DNA of 64,000 nt, taken from the NCBI RefSeq assembly GCF_009812055.1, contig NZ_WQNH01000011.1, positions 124,001-188,000 of the forward strand, given 5' to 3'. Of the stretch, positions 45,291 through 56,774 are shown one piece after another; the stretch's first letter is position 1, and the number at the start of each line of letters is the position of its first letter. The position numbers and the translations under genes were made by a program. A model generated the notes under the pieces. The model saw nothing but the letters and a program-made list of their open reading frames with translations, made no database searches and was not told the origin of the DNA. Source of the DNA: Chelativorans xinjiangensis (GTDB taxonomy: Bacteria; Pseudomonadota; Alphaproteobacteria; Rhizobiales; Rhizobiaceae).

Positions 45291-45919
45291 GCCGCATCGC
45301 CTGGCCGAAGCTTCGCCGCGATCTTGTCGCCATCCTGCGCGGGCTGAAGCCCGAGGAGGCGCCGGCTATCGTCGGGGCGCTGCTGGAGGCGGGCTTCGAG
45401 GCCGTCGAAGTGCCGCTCAATTCGCCCGAACCCTTCCGCTCCATCGAACTGGCCCGCCGCCTGGCGCCGGAGGGCGTGCTGGTGGGCGCCGGGACGGTGC
45501 TGACGGTCGAGGATGTCGACCGCCTGCGTGATGCCGGCGGAAACCTGCTCGTCAGCCCCAATGTCGAACCCGCCGTCATCGCCCGCGCGGCGCGGCACGG
45601 CATGGCGACCATGCCCGGCGTCTTCTCGCCCACGGAGGCGCTTGCGGCCGTCTCGGCGGGCGCCTCGGCGCTCAAGTTCTTCCCCGCCTCGGTGCTCGGC
45701 GCGGCCGGCATCAAGGCCGTCATGGCCGTTCTGCCGAAAGACGTGCCGGTGGGCGCGGTCGGCGGTGTGTCGGAACGCGACTTCGCCGCGTATGCGGCGG
45801 TCGGCGTGCGCACGTTCGGCCTCGGCTCCAGCCTCTACCGGCCGGGGGCGGAGGCGGCTGAAGTGGCGGAGAAGGCGCGCGCGGCGGTGGCGGCCTACGA
45901 CGCCGTGTTTGGCGATTAG
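45287..45919 (+). CDS. dgoA: 2-dehydro-3-deoxy-6-phosphogalactonate aldolase
   Basis: Class I aldolase of 210 aa splitting KDPGal to pyruvate and glyceraldehyde-3-phosphate. The family start LVAILRGLKPEEAP, the catalytic Glu region AVEVPLNSPEPFRSI, GAGTVLTVEDVDR and the Schiff-base Lys in ALKFFPAS (about 128) are seen. It is the last gene of the chvE-ggu catabolic run. About 350 bp without a gene follow. Confidence 0.93.
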   Translation: MSRIAWPKLRRDLVAILRGLKPEEAPAIVGALLEAGFEAVEVPLNSPEPFRSIELARRLAPEGVLVGAGTVLTVEDVDRLRDAGGNLLVSPNVEPAVIARAARHGMATMPGVFSPTEALAAVSAGASALKFFPASVLGAAGIKAVMAVLPKDVPVGAVGGVSERDFAAYAAVGVRTFGLGSSLYRPGAEAAEVAEKARAAVAAYDAVFGD

Positions 45920-46000
45920 TTTTTCCTTCTTGGCGTTCGTGAATAGCTGGGTGGACGCCCACCCCTTGTTCTCCCTCTCTTGTGTGGAGTCTCTGTTCGG

Positions 46001-46115
46001 CTTCGCCGGAACCCCCACCCTCAATCCCTCCCCTCAAGGGGGAGGGAGGCAGGTCGAGTACGTCTTCGTCCCCCTCCCTTGAGGGGAGGGGTTAGGGGTG
46101 GGGGTTCCGGCGAAG
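46001..46115. repeat. Palindromic repeat family B, copy 2
   Basis: Outer arms CTTCGCCGGAACCCCCACCC and complement enclose CCCTCCCCTCAAGG and its complement. Same family as 9565-9690. It lies between dgoA and the LacI gene and may end dgo transcription. Confidence 0.8.
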
Positions 46116-46194
46116 CCGGCGAAGGGGGAAAGAGAAAGGCTGCTTCACTGTCTGGTCGGCAGGGATTGACGCTGGCTTCTTTTTGGGGCACATT

Positions 46195-46242
46195 TCTAAA
46201 ACGTTTTAGAGAATGCATGTGCCAAATCTAAAACGTTTTGGC
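46195..46242. promoter_or_regulatory. Two LacI-type operators upstream of the lacI-like gene
   Basis: A perfect palindrome TCTAAAACGTTTTAGA at 46195-46210 and a close copy TCTAAAACGTTTTGGC at 46227-46242. Centres are 32 bp apart, about three helical turns. The CG-centred form is typical of LacI-family sites. They lie 31-78 bp before the TTG start, so self-control of the regulator and the following transport genes is likely. Confidence 0.85.
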
Positions 46243-46272
46243 TGGGACAAGGCCGCATCAGGGAGGAGCCGT

Positions 46273-47331
46273 TTGCGCCGGAGGAGCACCCTCAAGGAAG
46301 TCGCCGCTGCGCTGGACTTATCGGTCGCGACCGTTTCGCGGGCGCTTGGCGGCTATGAGGACATTGCTGCCGAGACGCGCCGGCGGGTCGCCGAGAAGGC
46401 GCGCGAGCTTGGCTATGTGCCGAACATGGCCGGCCGCATGCTGGTTTCCGGCAGGAGCGGCTTTGTCGGGCTGGTGCTGCCCATCCGCGGGCCGAACTTC
46501 GTCGATTCCTTCCTCGGTGAGTTCGTGACGGGGCTCGGCGAGGGGCTGGTCGCCAAGGGCGTCGACCTGATGATCGCCACCGCCTCGGCCGGCCAGTCGG
46601 AACTCGACGTGCTCAAGCACCTCGTCCAGTCCGGCCGGGCCGACGGCGTGGTGCTGACGCGCATCGCCGAGGACGACGAGCGCGTGAAGTTCCTTATCGA
46701 GCGCCGTTTTCCCTTCGTCGCCCACGGGCGGATCGCCGATGACGGCGCGTCATACAGCTGGCTCGACACGGACGGCAAGGGCGCCTTTCGCACCGCTCTC
46801 AGCCGGCTCTATGCCCTTGGCCATCGGCATGTGGGCCTTGTGAGCATCGAAGAGCGCATGAATTTCCGCCACGACCGCGAGGAAGGGCTGGAATCGGCCG
46901 CCGCCGAGGCGGGCGATCCGGCGGTGAGGCTTTCGATCGTCCGCGCCCCGCGCTTCGACGAGGCGGCCCACCGCGCCCAGATCCGCGGGATGCTGTCGGC
47001 CGAGGACCGCCCAACGGCGATCATCGGCCTGATCGACGAACTGGCGCTGATGGTCATGCGCGAAGCGGAAGCGATGGGGCTTGCCATCCCGCGGGACCTT
47101 TCGGTGATCGGCTTCGACAACGTGCCGGCGGCGGCCTTCGCGACGCCAGGGCTCACCACCTTCGACCAAGCGACGCATGAGCGTGCGCGGGAGAGCGCGG
47201 GAATGCTGATCCGCCTCATAGAAGGTGAGGAAAAGGGGCCGCTTTCGAGCCTCAAGGTGCCGCGTTTCATCGAGCGCGGCAGCCACGGCCCGGCGCCGCG
47301 GCACGCCCGCCCGCGCATCAGGCAAATCTAG
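46273..47331 (+). CDS. LacI-family transcriptional regulator
   Basis: Repressor of 352 aa. The helix-turn-helix is TLKEVAAALDLSVATVSRAL, followed by the hinge helix region NMAGRMLVSGRSGFVGLVLP. The periplasmic-binding-like domain has GVVLTRIAEDD, ALGHRHVGLVS and LSVIGFDNVPAAAFATPGLT. TTG 46273 with GGGAGGAG five bases upstream is preferred; an in-frame ATG at 46213 would place the second operator inside the gene. It precedes the ABC transporter genes in the same direction. Confidence 0.9.
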   Translation: MRRRSTLKEVAAALDLSVATVSRALGGYEDIAAETRRRVAEKARELGYVPNMAGRMLVSGRSGFVGLVLPIRGPNFVDSFLGEFVTGLGEGLVAKGVDLMIATASAGQSELDVLKHLVQSGRADGVVLTRIAEDDERVKFLIERRFPFVAHGRIADDGASYSWLDTDGKGAFRTALSRLYALGHRHVGLVSIEERMNFRHDREEGLESAAAEAGDPAVRLSIVRAPRFDEAAHRAQIRGMLSAEDRPTAIIGLIDELALMVMREAEAMGLAIPRDLSVIGFDNVPAAAFATPGLTTFDQATHERARESAGMLIRLIEGEEKGPLSSLKVPRFIERGSHGPAPRHARPRIRQI

Positions 47332-47347
47332 AAAGGGAGAGAGAAAA

Positions 47348-48628
47348 ATGACGAAAACGAGAACGACGACGCTGGCAGCCGCGCTGCTCGCCGCCGGCAC
47401 CTTTGCCGGTACGGGAGGGAGTGCCCAGGCCGACATCCTGTTCTGGTCCACCCAGGCCAAGCCCGTGGAAGAGACCCAGGCTATGCGCGGCGAGGTCCTT
47501 TCCGGTTTCGACGAGGCGGTCGATTACCAGGCGAGCGACGGCGGGCCCTGGCTCACGCGCATCCAGGCCGAACTCGAGGCCGGTTCCGGCACCATCGGCG
47601 TGCTCGGCGGGCTGCACGGCGACTTCACCTCGCTGACCGACAATTTGGTGGACCTGTCGGACATCGATCTGGGCGGCGTCACGGTGAACGAGACCTTCCA
47701 GCAGCTCGGCACGCTGGGCACGGACGAGCAGAAATACCTGCCCTGGATGCAGGCGAGCTATGTCATGGCCGCCAACAAGAAGGCGCTCGAGTACCTGCCG
47801 GAAGGCGCCGACATCAACGCGCTCACCTATGACGAACTGATCGCATGGACGAAGACGCTCGCCGAGGAGACCGGCGGGCCCAAATTCGGCTTCCCCGCCG
47901 GTCCCAAGGGGCTGAAGCACCGCTTCTTCCAAGGGTATCTCTACCCCTCCTACACCAACTCCATGGTGACGAAGTTCCGCTCGCCCGAAGCCGAGGAAGC
48001 CTGGAACAAGTTCAAGGAGCTGTGGCAGTACACCAACCCCGCCTCCACCGGCTTCGCCTTCATGCAGGAGCAGCTCCTGACGGAGGACGTGTGGGTGGCC
48101 TTCGACCATACGGCGCGGCTCGCCGACGCCTTCAACCAGCGGCCGGACGACTTCGTCGCCTTCCCCGCGCCCGCGGGGCCGACGGGCCGCGGTTTCATGC
48201 CGGTGGTGGCGGGTGTGGCCATCCCCGAGACGGCGCCCGACATGGAAGCGGCCAAGGCATTGGCCGCCTACATGCTGAAGCCTGAGACCCAGATCGCCAC
48301 GTTGAAGGCGACCAACTTCTTTCCCGTGGTCGAGGTGGACTTGCCGGACGACATGCCGGCGGCGGTGAAGATCTCAGGCGCGGCGATTGCCGCGATGTCG
48401 GGAGCGGAGGACGCCAATCCGGGCCTGCTTCCCATGGGGCTCGGCGACAACGACGGCAAGTTCAACCAGGTCTATATCGATACGTTCGAGCGTATCGTGC
48501 TGGCCGGACAGGACGTGCGAACCGTGCTCGACGAGCAGGCCGAGACGCTGCGCTCGATCATGGAAGAGTCGGGCGCGCCCTGCTGGGCACCGGACGAGCC
48601 GTCGGAAGGCGCTTGCCCGGTTGAGTGA
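47348..48628 (+). CDS. ABC transporter extracellular solute-binding protein, family 1
   Basis: Periplasmic binding protein of 426 aa. The signal peptide is 1 to about 29 (LAAALLAAGTFAGTGGSAQA). The mature part starts DILFWSTQAKPVEET and shows the MalE-like pattern: YLPWMQASYVMAANKKALEYL, then VWVAFDHTARLADAF and AKALAAYMLKPETQIA. The ligand is probably a di- or oligosaccharide-like glycoside, given the glycosidase at the end of the locus. It starts 16 bp after the lacI stop. Confidence 0.92.
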   Translation: MTKTRTTTLAAALLAAGTFAGTGGSAQADILFWSTQAKPVEETQAMRGEVLSGFDEAVDYQASDGGPWLTRIQAELEAGSGTIGVLGGLHGDFTSLTDNLVDLSDIDLGGVTVNETFQQLGTLGTDEQKYLPWMQASYVMAANKKALEYLPEGADINALTYDELIAWTKTLAEETGGPKFGFPAGPKGLKHRFFQGYLYPSYTNSMVTKFRSPEAEEAWNKFKELWQYTNPASTGFAFMQEQLLTEDVWVAFDHTARLADAFNQRPDDFVAFPAPAGPTGRGFMPVVAGVAIPETAPDMEAAKALAAYMLKPETQIATLKATNFFPVVEVDLPDDMPAAVKISGAAIAAMSGAEDANPGLLPMGLGDNDGKFNQVYIDTFERIVLAGQDVRTVLDEQAETLRSIMEESGAPCWAPDEPSEGACPVE

Positions 48629-48638
48629 CGGATGAAGG

Positions 48639-48670
48639 CGTCTCCGCCCGGTAAGGTTTGGGCGGAGGCG
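48639..48670 (+). promoter_or_regulatory. Intercistronic hairpin after the binding-protein gene
   Basis: Stem CTCCGCCC / GGGCGGAG (48642-48649 and 48660-48667) with outer CG pairs. It stands 10 bp after the stop codon. As at frcB, chvE and dctP, it separates the binding-protein gene from the permease genes. Confidence 0.65.
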
Positions 48671-48710
48671 TTGGGGATCGGTAGATGAAACTGACGGTCG
48701 GATCAAATCA

Positions 48711-48768
48711 CGCGCGTCATCCCGGACAAGCCCTCGCTTCGCTCGATCTTTCCGGGATGACGCGCGCG
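48711..48768. repeat. Palindromic repeat family C, copy 1 (short)
   Basis: CGCGCGTCATCCCGGA and its complement enclose a short core with CCCTCGCTTCGCTCGATC. Longer copies are at 50607, 56651 and 63004. Confidence 0.8.
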
Positions 48769-48863
48769 TGGGTTGACTGACCCAAAGCGGCTTGCGCGGG
48801 AAATCGCAAGAGAGAGGTCGGCCGGCACTCGCATGCTGGCGGCCCGACCAGAGGAACGGAAAG

Positions 48864-49709
48864 ATGCAACAGCGCACACTTCCCTATCTGCTGCTTCTGC
48901 CGGCAACGCTCTTCCTGTGCGTGTTCTTCATCTATCCTTTCCTGCTGGTCGCCTGGCAGGCGATCTCGCAGGACGGCGCGCTGACGCTTGAGCACTTCCG
49001 CACCATGGCCGGGCACTGGAAGTTCTCCACCGCCTTCTGGAACACAATGCTTCTGGCGCTGGCGGTGGTGCCGGTGCAACTCGCGCTGGCGCTGTTCATG
49101 GCGACGCTGGTGACGCGCATGGGGGCCGGCCGCGACGTCATCCTCTATATCTGGACCATCCCGCTCGGCATCTCGGACCTCGCCGCCGGCATCATCTGGC
49201 TCGCCATCTTCGAGCAGACGGGCTTCCTGAACAGCATCCTGTCGAGCCTCGGCGTCATCAATCAGCCTGTCACCTGGCTCGGCTACCAGGACAAGGCGAC
49301 CATCTTCCTGGCCGTCGTGCTGGCCGAACTGTGGCGCGCCACGGCCATCGTGCTGGTCATCCTGGTGGCCGGCATGGGGCTCATCCCCAAGGAATACTAC
49401 GAGGCGGCCGAGGTCTTCGGCGCCGGGCCGTGGAAGCGCTTCGTGCGCATCACGCTTCCGTTGCTGAGGCCCAGCATCCAGACCGCGCTCATCCTGCGCA
49501 CCATCCTCGCCTTCGAGGTGTTCGCGGTGGTGGCCGCCCTTGGCGGCACCAACCTGCCGGTCTTGATGGGCGAGACCTATCAATGGCAGTTCGCCCTGCA
49601 GGACAGGCATGTGGCCGCAGCCTATGCGCTGGTGATCCTGGCCATCTCCATCGCCTTCACCCTGGTCTTCCTGCGCACGCTGCGCGTACCGAAGGAGGCG
49701 CAGGTATGA
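48864..49709 (+). CDS. ABC transporter permease (MalF type)
   Basis: Inner-membrane permease of 281 aa with six predicted helices. The first helix is LPYLLLLPATLFLCVFFIYP. The EAA loop that contacts the ATPase is EYYEAAEVFGAGPWKRFVR near residue 180. ATG 48864 is chosen because MQQRTLPYLLLL is the usual start; an AGGAACGGAAAG stretch lies before it. It overlaps the next permease gene by four bases. Confidence 0.92.
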   Translation: MQQRTLPYLLLLPATLFLCVFFIYPFLLVAWQAISQDGALTLEHFRTMAGHWKFSTAFWNTMLLALAVVPVQLALALFMATLVTRMGAGRDVILYIWTIPLGISDLAAGIIWLAIFEQTGFLNSILSSLGVINQPVTWLGYQDKATIFLAVVLAELWRATAIVLVILVAGMGLIPKEYYEAAEVFGAGPWKRFVRITLPLLRPSIQTALILRTILAFEVFAVVAALGGTNLPVLMGETYQWQFALQDRHVAAAYALVILAISIAFTLVFLRTLRVPKEAQV

Positions 49710-50554
49710 CTGCCGTCACCGCCACGGAAACCGTTGCGGCCACCGCCGATATCCGCAAGCGCGGACGGTTGGTCTTCGCCGCGACGATCATCATCCTGTG
49801 CGCCTGGGTGCTGGCCCCGATCTATCTGTTGGTGGTCAACGCGCTGTCCTCGCCGGACCAGGTGAACGCCTTCCCGAAGAGCTTCGTGCCTGGCTTCGAG
49901 ACCGACAGCATTGCCTTCTTCATGGGCTTTGCCGGCGTTGCCAAGGCGCTCTTCAACTCCATCCTTGTGGCCTGCATCACCATGGCGCTCTCGATCGGCC
50001 TTGGGGCGCCGGCGGGCTACGCGCTGTCGCGCTTCGAGTTCCGCGGCAAGGGCGTCTTCCGCATCATGGTCTTGATGACGCGTGCCTTCCCGCTGCCGTT
50101 GCTCGCCCTGCCGCTGGCAGTGCTGTTCATCCGCACCGGGCTCGACGACACGGCCCTCGGACTGGCGCTGGTGCACACGACGCTGGCGCTTCCCTTCGCC
50201 GTTCTCATCACCTTCTCGCTGTTCTCCGGCATTCCCGTGGAGCTGGAGGAGGCGGCGTGGACGCTCGGCTGCACCCGCGTCCAGGCGTTCCGCAAGGTGG
50301 TGCTGCCGCTGGTGCTTCCAGGGATCGCCGCCTCGGCGGTTTTCGCCTTCGTCATTTCCTGGAACGAGGTGTTTGCCGCGGCGGTGCTGACCATCGAGAA
50401 CCGGACGCTGACGGCATTCCTGCTGCAAAACCTCGACGTTTCGCCGCTGCACCTCAAATTCGCCGGCGGCGCCGTGCTGGTGGTGCCGGCGCTGATCTTC
50501 ATCTTCGCAGTGCGAAAATATCTCTTCGCGATGTGGGGGATTGCGAACCGATGA
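49706..50554 (+). CDS. ABC transporter permease (MalG type)
   Basis: Second permease of 282 aa with six helices. The first helix is LVFAATIIILCAWVLAPIYL and the EAA loop ELEEAAWTLGCTRVQAFRK. ATG 49706 overlaps the stop of the first permease (ATGA) and has GGAGG upstream. It forms the heterodimeric channel with the preceding gene product. Confidence 0.92.
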   Translation: MTAVTATETVAATADIRKRGRLVFAATIIILCAWVLAPIYLLVVNALSSPDQVNAFPKSFVPGFETDSIAFFMGFAGVAKALFNSILVACITMALSIGLGAPAGYALSRFEFRGKGVFRIMVLMTRAFPLPLLALPLAVLFIRTGLDDTALGLALVHTTLALPFAVLITFSLFSGIPVELEEAAWTLGCTRVQAFRKVVLPLVLPGIAASAVFAFVISWNEVFAAAVLTIENRTLTAFLLQNLDVSPLHLKFAGGAVLVVPALIFIFAVRKYLFAMWGIANR

Positions 50555-50606
50555 GAACGAACGAATGTCCTGCCCGCGCCTTCGGCGTCATGCTGGAAAG
50601 CCCCCG

Positions 50607-50726
50607 CGCCGTCATCCCGGAAGCCGGCTTGAGCAAAGCGAAAGGCGGTTGTCCGGGACCCATTCCGGCACATGGCCGTGTCACGGAATGGATCCCGGAC
50701 AGCCTCCGGCTTCCGGGATGACGGCG
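50607..50726. repeat. Palindromic repeat family C, copy 2
   Basis: CGCCGTCATCCCGGAAGCC and its complement flank an inner palindrome TCCGGGACCCATTCCGG ... CACGGAATGG. It lies within the transporter operon between the second permease and the ATPase. Confidence 0.85.
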
Positions 50727-50767
50727 GGAGCGCGGGGCATTTCCAACCTATAGGGAGAGACAGAACC

Positions 50768-51817
<1,050 letters not shown>

Positions 51818-51849
51818 AGCGCAATCATCATGCCCGCTTGGAGATGCCG

Positions 51850-52030
51850 CGCCCCTTCACGCCCCCCTCTGTCCTGCCGGACATCTCCCCCACGAGGGGG
51901 GAGATTGCGCCGGCCGCCTGCTCCGGCGCTCGTTTTGCAACGTTGGCGATTAGCGAAAGCAGGCGCGACGGCAAATCTCCCCCCTTGTGGGGGAGATGCC
52001 CGGCAGGGCAGAGGGGCGCGCGACGGAGCG
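51850..52030. repeat. Palindromic repeat family A, copy 4
   Basis: Full-length copy with arms CCCCTTCACGCCCCCCTC and complement, core GCCGGCCGCCTGCTCCGGCG. It separates the ATPase gene from the glycosidase gene. Confidence 0.85.
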
Positions 52031-52080
52031 CTTCCCTCTCCATTTCATCAACCTTACCTCCCACTAGAAAACATCCTCCC

Positions 52081-53382
52081 ATGACACCCAACGAACATGC
52101 CCGCTTGGCGGGCCAAGCATCGCAGATCCTGCGTGAGAACGACCGCGGCGCCTATACGGTGCCGACGAAGGGCCTCTACCCCTTCCAATGGAACTGGGAC
52201 TCCTGCCTCACCGCGCTCGGCTTCGCCGCCTTCGACGAGGACCGCGCCTGGCGTGAGATGGAGACCCTGTTCGCCCATCAATGGCCGGACGGCATGGTGC
52301 CGCATATCGTCTTCCATCAGGAGGACGAGGGCTATTTCCCCGGCCCCGACGTCTGGCGGACGGGACGGCCCGTGCCGACCTCCGGCATCACCCAGCCGGC
52401 GGTGGCCGGCTTCACCGCGCGGCGCATCTACGAGCGGTCGAAGGACAAGGCGGCGAATGCGGCGCGCGTGCGCGCGCTGGTGGAGAAGATCGACCGCTGG
52501 CACGCGTTCCTGTGCTCGGCGCGCGACCCGAGAGGCGAGGGACTGGTGGCGATCATCCACCCCTGGGAATCGGGCCGCGACAACGCGATCGACTGGGACG
52601 AGCCGTTTCAGCGCGTGCCGGGCGAGGGCATCGCGCCCTACCGGCGGCGCGACGTCGACCATGCCGACCCCGCCCACCGGCCGACCAAGGAGCAATACGA
52701 CCGCTACCTCTGGCTGCTCGAGCATTTCCGCCGCCATGACTGGAACAACGGGGTGCTGCACGACCTGTCGCCGTTCCGCGTTGTCGATCCGGGCTTCAAT
52801 GCCATCCTCATCCGCTCCTGTACCGATCTTGCAGCGCTTGCGGATGAACTGGGGGCGGCGGACATCGCCCGCGCCAACCGCGCGCGCGCCGAGAAGGGGC
52901 TTGCGGCGCTGGAGAGACTGTGGAGCGAGAGGCATGGCCAGTATCTGTGTCTCGACCGGACGACGGACGGCCTGATCGACAGCCCCTCCGTGGGCGGGCT
53001 GATCGCCGTTTTCGCCGCCATTCCGGAGGCCCGCGCCGGCGCTATCGGCGCGCGCATCATGGAGATCGCCAAGCGCTGCCGCTATGTCGTGCCGAGCCAC
53101 GACCCCGCCGACTCGCGCTTCGACGCCAAGCGCTACTGGCGGGGCCCGGCGTGGCTCATCGTCAACTACCTAGTCTCCGACGGCCTGGCGGCCGCCGGCA
53201 TGGACGCGGTGGCGGAAACGATCCGCGCCTCCAGCCTGCAACTGATCGAGAAGGGCGGCTTCGCCGAATACTACGATCCGTTGACGGGCGAGCCCTGCGG
53301 CGGCGGTCAGTTCACCTGGACGGCGGCGATGGTTCTGGAGTTCCTGAGGGGCGGCGAGGCGCGGGCGTTGGCACCGGTGTAG
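52081..53382 (+). CDS. GH63/MGH1-like glycoside hydrolase
   Basis: An (alpha/alpha)6-barrel glycosidase of 433 aa, cytoplasmic (no signal). Marks are PFQWNWDSCLTALGF near residue 36, WPDGMVPHIVFHQED, HPWESGRDNAIDWDEP, YWRGPAWLIVNYLV and the end EYYDPLTGEPCGGGQFTW. The length and these blocks fit mannosylglycerate/glucosylglycerate hydrolases, but other alpha-glycosides are possible. Downstream of a LacI regulator and an ABC importer, it is likely the first enzyme acting on the imported glycoside. Confidence 0.85.
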   Translation: MTPNEHARLAGQASQILRENDRGAYTVPTKGLYPFQWNWDSCLTALGFAAFDEDRAWREMETLFAHQWPDGMVPHIVFHQEDEGYFPGPDVWRTGRPVPTSGITQPAVAGFTARRIYERSKDKAANAARVRALVEKIDRWHAFLCSARDPRGEGLVAIIHPWESGRDNAIDWDEPFQRVPGEGIAPYRRRDVDHADPAHRPTKEQYDRYLWLLEHFRRHDWNNGVLHDLSPFRVVDPGFNAILIRSCTDLAALADELGAADIARANRARAEKGLAALERLWSERHGQYLCLDRTTDGLIDSPSVGGLIAVFAAIPEARAGAIGARIMEIAKRCRYVVPSHDPADSRFDAKRYWRGPAWLIVNYLVSDGLAAAGMDAVAETIRASSLQLIEKGGFAEYYDPLTGEPCGGGQFTWTAAMVLEFLRGGEARALAPV

Positions 53383-53407
53383 TTCCCGTTCGTGCGGAAA
53401 CGGCGAC

Positions 53408-53583
53408 ACCCCTTCACGCCCCCCTCTGTCCTGCCGGACATCTCCTCCACGAGGGGGAGATTGGCCGGCCGCTTGCTCCGGCACGTGTTCTGCAACCTTG
53501 TCGATTGGCGAAACCATACGCAAAAGCCAATCTCCCCCGTGTGAGGGAGATGTCCGGCAGGACAGAGGGGCGCGCGAAGGGGC
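53408..53583. repeat. Palindromic repeat family A, copy 5
   Basis: Full-length copy between the convergent glycosidase and gli genes. Arms CCCCTTCACGCCCCCCTC and complement, core with GCCGGCCGCTTGCTCCGGC. Confidence 0.85.
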
Positions 53584-53625
53584 CCCGCCCCTTCCGTTGG
53601 GGCGTATAGAGGAGAGAAACGCGGG

Positions 53626-54477
53626 CTAGAACCCGAACAGCGCTGCCGGGCTCTCCACCAGCACCTTTCGGTGATGCTCCGCCGGCACCCAGCCGAGCAC
53701 CGTGTCGAGCAGCGCGGCGTCGTCCGGATAGTCCTCCGTCCGCTTGACGAGGTTGTGCGGCCAGTTGGTGCCCCAGATGATGCGCTCGGGCGCGTAGGCC
53801 GCCATCTTTCGGGCGACGGCGGCGATGTCCTCGAAGTCCGGCGGGCCGGAGCGGGAGGATTCGTAGCAGCCGGCGAACTTGAACCAGCAATTGCCGCGGT
53901 CGACGAGGTGTTTCAGGGCGTCGATCTCGGGCGACTGCGGTGTTGCGCCGGAGAAGAACTTGCCATGGTGATCGATGATGTAGCGGCTTTCGAGGCGTTC
54001 GAGCCTCGGCAGATGCTCGAGCAGGTGGGTGCCGTCGAACTGTACGGCAAGGCACCAGCCGAAGGCTTTGGCGCGCTTATCGACGGCTTCCAGCGCCTTA
54101 AGCCCGACCGCGCCGCCCGGCAGGTCCATGATGCGCGCCCCGCGTACGCCGGCCGCATGCAGCGCTTCCATCTCGGCGTCCGACGTCTCGCCGGTGATGA
54201 CGGCGACGCCGCGCGATACCGGGCCCATCTCCTTGAGGCAGGCGACGAGGCATGCATTGTCCGCCTGGTGCGCGTTGCCCTGGGTGATGACGACGCGCTC
54301 GATACCGAGCCATTCCATCACCTTGCGGTAGTCGTCGGGGCCTGGAAGGCCCTCGGGCAGGTCCGGCCCGCCGGGCAGCGCAGGGAAACCCGGCAGGTAC
54401 ATGTGCATCTGCGTGTCGGTGGCGCCCGCCGGCATCGGCGTCCTGGGCTTTTCGCCCGAATATTTGCGTTCGATCAC
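53626..54477 (-). CDS. gli: Amidohydrolase-family D-galactarolactone isomerase (Gli-like)
   Basis: TIM-barrel amidohydrolase of 283 aa. Marks are DTQMHMYLPGFPAL near residue 21, VVITQGNAHQADN, IIDHHGKFF with the metal-binding His and IIWGTNWPHN with the active-site Asn/Trp. In Agrobacterium the Gli enzyme moves the lactone ring of galactarolactone after uronate dehydrogenase acts. The order gli-gci-kdgD with udh nearby is the same here. GTG 54477 begins one base after the gci stop. Confidence 0.87.
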   Translation of the reverse strand: MIERKYSGEKPRTPMPAGATDTQMHMYLPGFPALPGGPDLPEGLPGPDDYRKVMEWLGIERVVITQGNAHQADNACLVACLKEMGPVSRGVAVITGETSDAEMEALHAAGVRGARIMDLPGGAVGLKALEAVDKRAKAFGWCLAVQFDGTHLLEHLPRLERLESRYIIDHHGKFFSGATPQSPEIDALKHLVDRGNCWFKFAGCYESSRSGPPDFEDIAAVARKMAAYAPERIIWGTNWPHNLVKRTEDYPDDAALLDTVLGWVPAEHHRKVLVESPAALFGF

Positions 54478-54478
54478 C

Positions 54479-56532
<2,054 letters not shown>

Positions 56533-56570
56533 CTATGCTTGGAGGCTACGGCAACGATCATAAGAGTTAT

Positions 56571-56590
56571 CATACATGTGTCAATGTATG
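56571..56590. promoter_or_regulatory. Candidate GntR operator upstream of kdgD
   Basis: CATACAT / ATGTATG arms with spacer GTGTCA at 56571-56590, followed by TATGACA, which is also in the site before dctP. It lies about 55-75 bp before the kdgD start in an AT-rich patch. Confidence 0.5.
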
Positions 56591-56650
56591 TATGACATGT
56601 TGTTGTGGGCAAGAAGGGGGTGCCGGCCCTCTCTCATCCTCACACACGCG

Positions 56651-56763
56651 CGCGCGTCATCCCGGAAGTCGGAGCGAAGCGGAGGCTGTCCGGGACCCAT
56701 TCCGGAAGGTGGACGAGTCACGGAATGGGTCCCGGACAAGCCTTCGGCTTTCCGGGATGACGC
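56651..56763. repeat. Palindromic repeat family C, copy 3
   Basis: CGCGCGTCATCCCGGAAG and its complement enclose TCCGGGACCCATTCCGG ... CACGGAATGGGTCCCGG, as in copies 2 and 4. It lies between gntR and kdgD and could separate their transcripts. Confidence 0.85.
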
Positions 56764-56774
56764 CCGGGGGGACA

